Source of the DNA: JAEYXS01 sp943367715
Lineage (GTDB): Bacteria > Verrucomicrobiota > Verrucomicrobiia > Limisphaerales > JAEYXS01
Length of the DNA stretch: 64,000 nucleotides
Direction: 5' to 3'
Assembly: GCA_943367715.1 (NCBI GenBank)
Contig: CALRJY020000034.1
Coordinates: forward strand, 1-64,000
Shown here piece after piece: positions 61,654 to 64,000 of the stretch. Positions within the stretch are counted from its first letter, which is position 1; each line of letters begins with the position of its first letter. Under the pieces are notes generated by a model that had not been told where the DNA came from, did no database searches, and saw only the letters and a program-made list of their open reading frames with translations. Position numbers and translations under genes: made by a program.

Positions 61654-64000
61654 TCACTCCCCAGCGTTTTTTGGTGGCACTTCTCCGCCACCCTTACTCC
61701 CCTGTTCCTTCCACTTCTTCTCCGCCTCAATAATCTCCCAGATCTTCTTCAACGTATCGCTCGAGATATTCGTCACCTGGAAATCCGATGGCTGTGCTGG
61801 ATCGATCAATCGCAACGTCTTCACCTCGCGTTGATGTTTCAGGTGCTCGGCGATGGCTTCTTGGATAGAGGTCAGCGTGTCGTTGAACTGGTTCACCTGC
61901 TTGGACACCTGATCCAGCACGGGTGAGGTCTTCGCGGCCTTCTTGTCGGCGGATTCGGCGGATTTCACGCCCTCGGCCAGCACGCCCTTGATGCCTTCCA
62001 AGTTTTGCCCGAACCCGTTCAGTTGCGCCACGATGCTGCTCACCAGTTTCTCTGTGTCGTTGGCTGGCTTCGCGAGGCGTTGCGCTTCGATGCCCTGCGC
62101 GAGCACGGCTTTGATGGATTCCAGGCCTTCCGTGAACGTCGAGAGTTGCACGACCACGCGGCTCACCGGGTCGCTCTCGCTCGTGCCGTGGAAAAGCTGG
62201 TTGCGCTTGAACGTGCGCTTGATCTCGTCCCAGCGCGCCAGTTGCTCCGGATTGATCACTTTCTGGATCTCCGCAAACTTCAGCAGGTTCGCCTCCGCGC
62301 CCGTGGTGAGCGTCTGCGCCTCGTTCCGGTAATGGTCCTGGATGAGCGTCCAGATCTCACCGTCGTTCATGATGGGCAGGACCTTCTCGGCCAGCCGGTT
62401 CATGTTGCGGTAGGAGCCTTGCAGCTTGAAGGGCGGCTCGGTACGGAAGGCCTCGGCCTGCGCGGCGGAGGCGATGTATTCTATGTTCACCCGCAGCACG
62501 ATGTCCCGGATGCGGATGAGTTTCCGCATCACGTTCACCATCTCGTTGATCTCCTCCACGGAGTAATTCCCCTCGAAGGTCACGCCCTCGCGCGAATCCG
62601 TGTCCGCGATCTTCGCGATGGCATACACGTCCTTCTGGCTGCGACTGGCGAGCTGGTTCAGCACGCGATTCGAGGTGAGCGCATTCTCCAGGTAGCTCAG
62701 CTTGAACGCATCGTCACTGCCGCCAATGATGTCACCCAAGTTGTAAGTGTCCGCGCGGTTCGCGAGCATGTCCGGGATCTTGAACTTGTCGCCGCTCTCC
62801 GTGTACGGATTGCCCGCCATGACCACGGCCACGCGTTTACCGCGCAGATCGTACGTCTTCGCCTTCCCCTGATACACACCCTCGATGCGCCGCTGGCCGT
62901 CGCACAACGAGATGAATTTCTGCAACAGCTCGGGATTGCAGTGCTGGATGTCATCCAGATACAGCATCACGTTATCACCCATCTCCAGCGCGAGATTCAG
63001 CTTCTCCAATTCCTCACGCGCACTCGCATTCTTCGCCTCCGCCGGATCGATGGACGTCACGCCATGGCCGATGGCTGGGCCGTTGATCTTCATGAACACG
63101 ATGCCGAGTCGGCTCGCGATGTATTCCATCAACGTCGTCTTGCCGTAACCGGGCGGAGAAATGAGCAGCAGCATGCCCATGCGGTCTGTGCGCGTGTTCG
63201 CACCTGCCACACCCATCTGCTTCGCCAGATTGTCGCCGATGAGCGGCAGATAAACAGAATCGATGAGCTTGTTCCGCACGAAGGACGTGAGCACCTTCGG
63301 CTGAAATTCTTCCAGCCGCATGTCCTCACGCTTCGCCTCGACGAGCTTCGCCTTCAACGCGTGGAAATGCTGGAAGCGCGGCACCGTCACCCGTTCATGC
63401 TGCTGCAGCTTCGCCATGAACGCGTTGTAATTCAGCGCGTAACCCTCCGGCATGATGATCTGATGCGCGCCCGCCAGCTTCGGGATGTGCGCATTCACCG
63501 AGACATCGATCACCGAGCGCAGCTCGAACGTGCCCCGCAGCACGATGGACGCTGCTTCATTCCGATACTCCGCATTCGGCTTCGGCTCCGCCACGCTGAG
63601 GTAACCATCCACCCACTCACACACGAGCTGGAACGCACTGCGCGTGTCCTCGCTCACGGATTTCAACGCCGCTTCGAACTTCTGCGCGAAATGTTTCTGC
63701 CGCAGGAACGCCTGGAAGCCCTGATAGATCGTGGACGCCTCGATGCTCGTGACGAAGTTCTCATTCGTCGTGAGATCGTGGAAAAGATATTCGCCCGCTT
63801 GTTCTGCGAGATTCGCCGGGAACAAGCCGCTCGTCTCATTGAATTGTCGGGTGAGCGCCTGTAGCTCGGCGATATACGTATCCGGCTGCTCGCGGCCGGG
63901 GAAGAGCTGCTTGCGCAGGCGGAAGCCCGCCAGCTTCGCCGTGAGCAACGGATTCTTCGGCGATTGATCCCGCCAGAACACCGTCGCACAAGCGCGTGCA
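61654..64000 (-). CDS. Large AAA+ ATPase (partial, 5' end beyond window)
   Basis: The reading frame is open to the right edge; a GTG at 63981 could start it, but the codons beyond continue without a stop, and the segment FWRDQSPKNPLLTAKLAG reads like internal sequence. From that GTG, Walker A is SPPGYGKTTLMEY (residues 275-287) and Walker B VMLYLDDIQH (338-347). The C-terminal ~250 residues are helical/coiled-coil (KLVSSIVAQLNGFGQN, QFNDTLTSIQEAIAEHLKH). It resembles the large bacterial proteins annotated as DNA repair ATPase (AAA plus DUF3686-type region), from memory only. The caspase gene follows. High GC, like the host chromosome. Confidence 0.85.
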   Translation of the reverse strand, partial: ARACATVFWRDQSPKNPLLTAKLAGFRLRKQLFPGREQPDTYIAELQALTRQFNETSGLFPANLAEQAGEYLFHDLTTNENFVTSIEASTIYQGFQAFLRQKHFAQKFEAALKSVSEDTRSAFQLVCEWVDGYLSVAEPKPNAEYRNEAASIVLRGTFELRSVIDVSVNAHIPKLAGAHQIIMPEGYALNYNAFMAKLQQHERVTVPRFQHFHALKAKLVEAKREDMRLEEFQPKVLTSFVRNKLIDSVYLPLIGDNLAKQMGVAGANTRTDRMGMLLLISPPGYGKTTLMEYIASRLGIVFMKINGPAIGHGVTSIDPAEAKNASAREELEKLNLALEMGDNVMLYLDDIQHCNPELLQKFISLCDGQRRIEGVYQGKAKTYDLRGKRVAVVMAGNPYTESGDKFKIPDMLANRADTYNLGDIIGGSDDAFKLSYLENALTSNRVLNQLASRSQKDVYAIAKIADTDSREGVTFEGNYSVEEINEMVNVMRKLIRIRDIVLRVNIEYIASAAQAEAFRTEPPFKLQGSYRNMNRLAEKVLPIMNDGEIWTLIQDHYRNEAQTLTTGAEANLLKFAEIQKVINPEQLARWDEIKRTFKRNQLFHGTSESDPVSRVVVQLSTFTEGLESIKAVLAQGIEAQRLAKPANDTEKLVSSIVAQLNGFGQNLEGIKGVLAEGVKSAESADKKAAKTSPVLDQVSKQVNQFNDTLTSIQEAIAEHLKHQREVKTLRLIDPAQPSDFQVTNISSDTLKKIWEIIEAEKKWKEQGSKGGGEVPPKNAGE

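Noticed and set aside
62005..63864. 619-codon plus-strand frame opposite the AAA+ ATPase gene
   Set aside because: Arg/His/Leu-rich composition typical of antisense; the minus-strand frame has Walker motifs.
1..64000. tRNA, rRNA, CRISPR array, riboswitch
   Set aside because: None recognised by eye; no spaced identical short repeats of CRISPR type, and no conserved rRNA stretches were seen.

Overview
The window looks like chromosomal DNA from a Gram-negative member of the PVC group, most likely Verrucomicrobiota (Pedosphaera/Limisphaerales-like). This is inferred from gene families, not from a marker gene. The clues are three secreted arylsulfatases, a planctomycete-type cytochrome (DUF1549/DUF1553) plus DUF1501 pair, a PVC-type haem-binding dehydrogenase, a TIGR03067-like protein, many lipoproteins and Tat substrates, and a Kdo transferase (waaA), which implies lipopolysaccharide. 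Most coding DNA is GC-rich. I saw no rRNA, tRNA, CRISPR array, prophage or transposase gene.

Layout. 0.4-5.4 kb: a metalloprotease-like lipoprotein, small unknown genes, a BNR-repeat lipoprotein and recN. 5.6-10.3 kb (minus): a MoxR - DUF58 - DUF4129 operon joined by two ATGA overlaps. 10.5-15.9 kb: an YkgJ-type Cys-cluster protein, an EamA-like membrane protein, a PaaK-like ligase, a transglutaminase-like protein and a sulfatase. 16-21.1 kb: waaA, phoD, a long inverted repeat, fcl and trpS. 21.2-23.4 kb (minus): a run of small genes separated by integron attC-like sites with no integrase in view. 23.4-24.8 kb: non-coding DNA built from repeats. 24.8-31.6 kb (minus): an oligopeptide ABC importer (binding protein and two permeases, no ATPases) followed by a large haem-binding dehydrogenase. 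31.6-42.7 kb: a sulfatase, a cation/proton antiporter, a DUF72 protein, the DUF1549/1553-DUF1501 pair, a P450 and a Gfo/Idh/MocA oxidoreductase. 42.8-55.3 kb: the carbamoyl-phosphate synthase large subunit split into two genes about 9 kb apart, enclosing a TIGR03067-like protein, an MgtC/DUF4010 protein, a sulfatase, an alpha/beta hydrolase, an aminotransferase, an SGNH hydrolase and a sodium:solute symporter. 55.3-60.2 kb: repeat-rich spacers around three small membrane proteins. 60.2-64 kb (minus): an AT-rich caspase-like protease gene directly behind a large AAA+ ATPase gene that runs off the window.

How the genes fit together. Sulfatases, a BNR-type lipoprotein, fcl, the planctomycete-type cytochrome pair and a symporter suit a heterotroph that degrades sulfated polysaccharides. 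The MoxR/DUF58/DUF4129 set is a widespread chaperone-like envelope module of unclear job. The accessory parts most worth attention are the attC-like cassette cluster (21.2-23.4 kb), the caspase/AAA+ pair at the right edge, the split carB, and several families of dispersed hairpin repeats. One of these is an ~0.85 kb sequence present in two inverted copies 31 kb apart.
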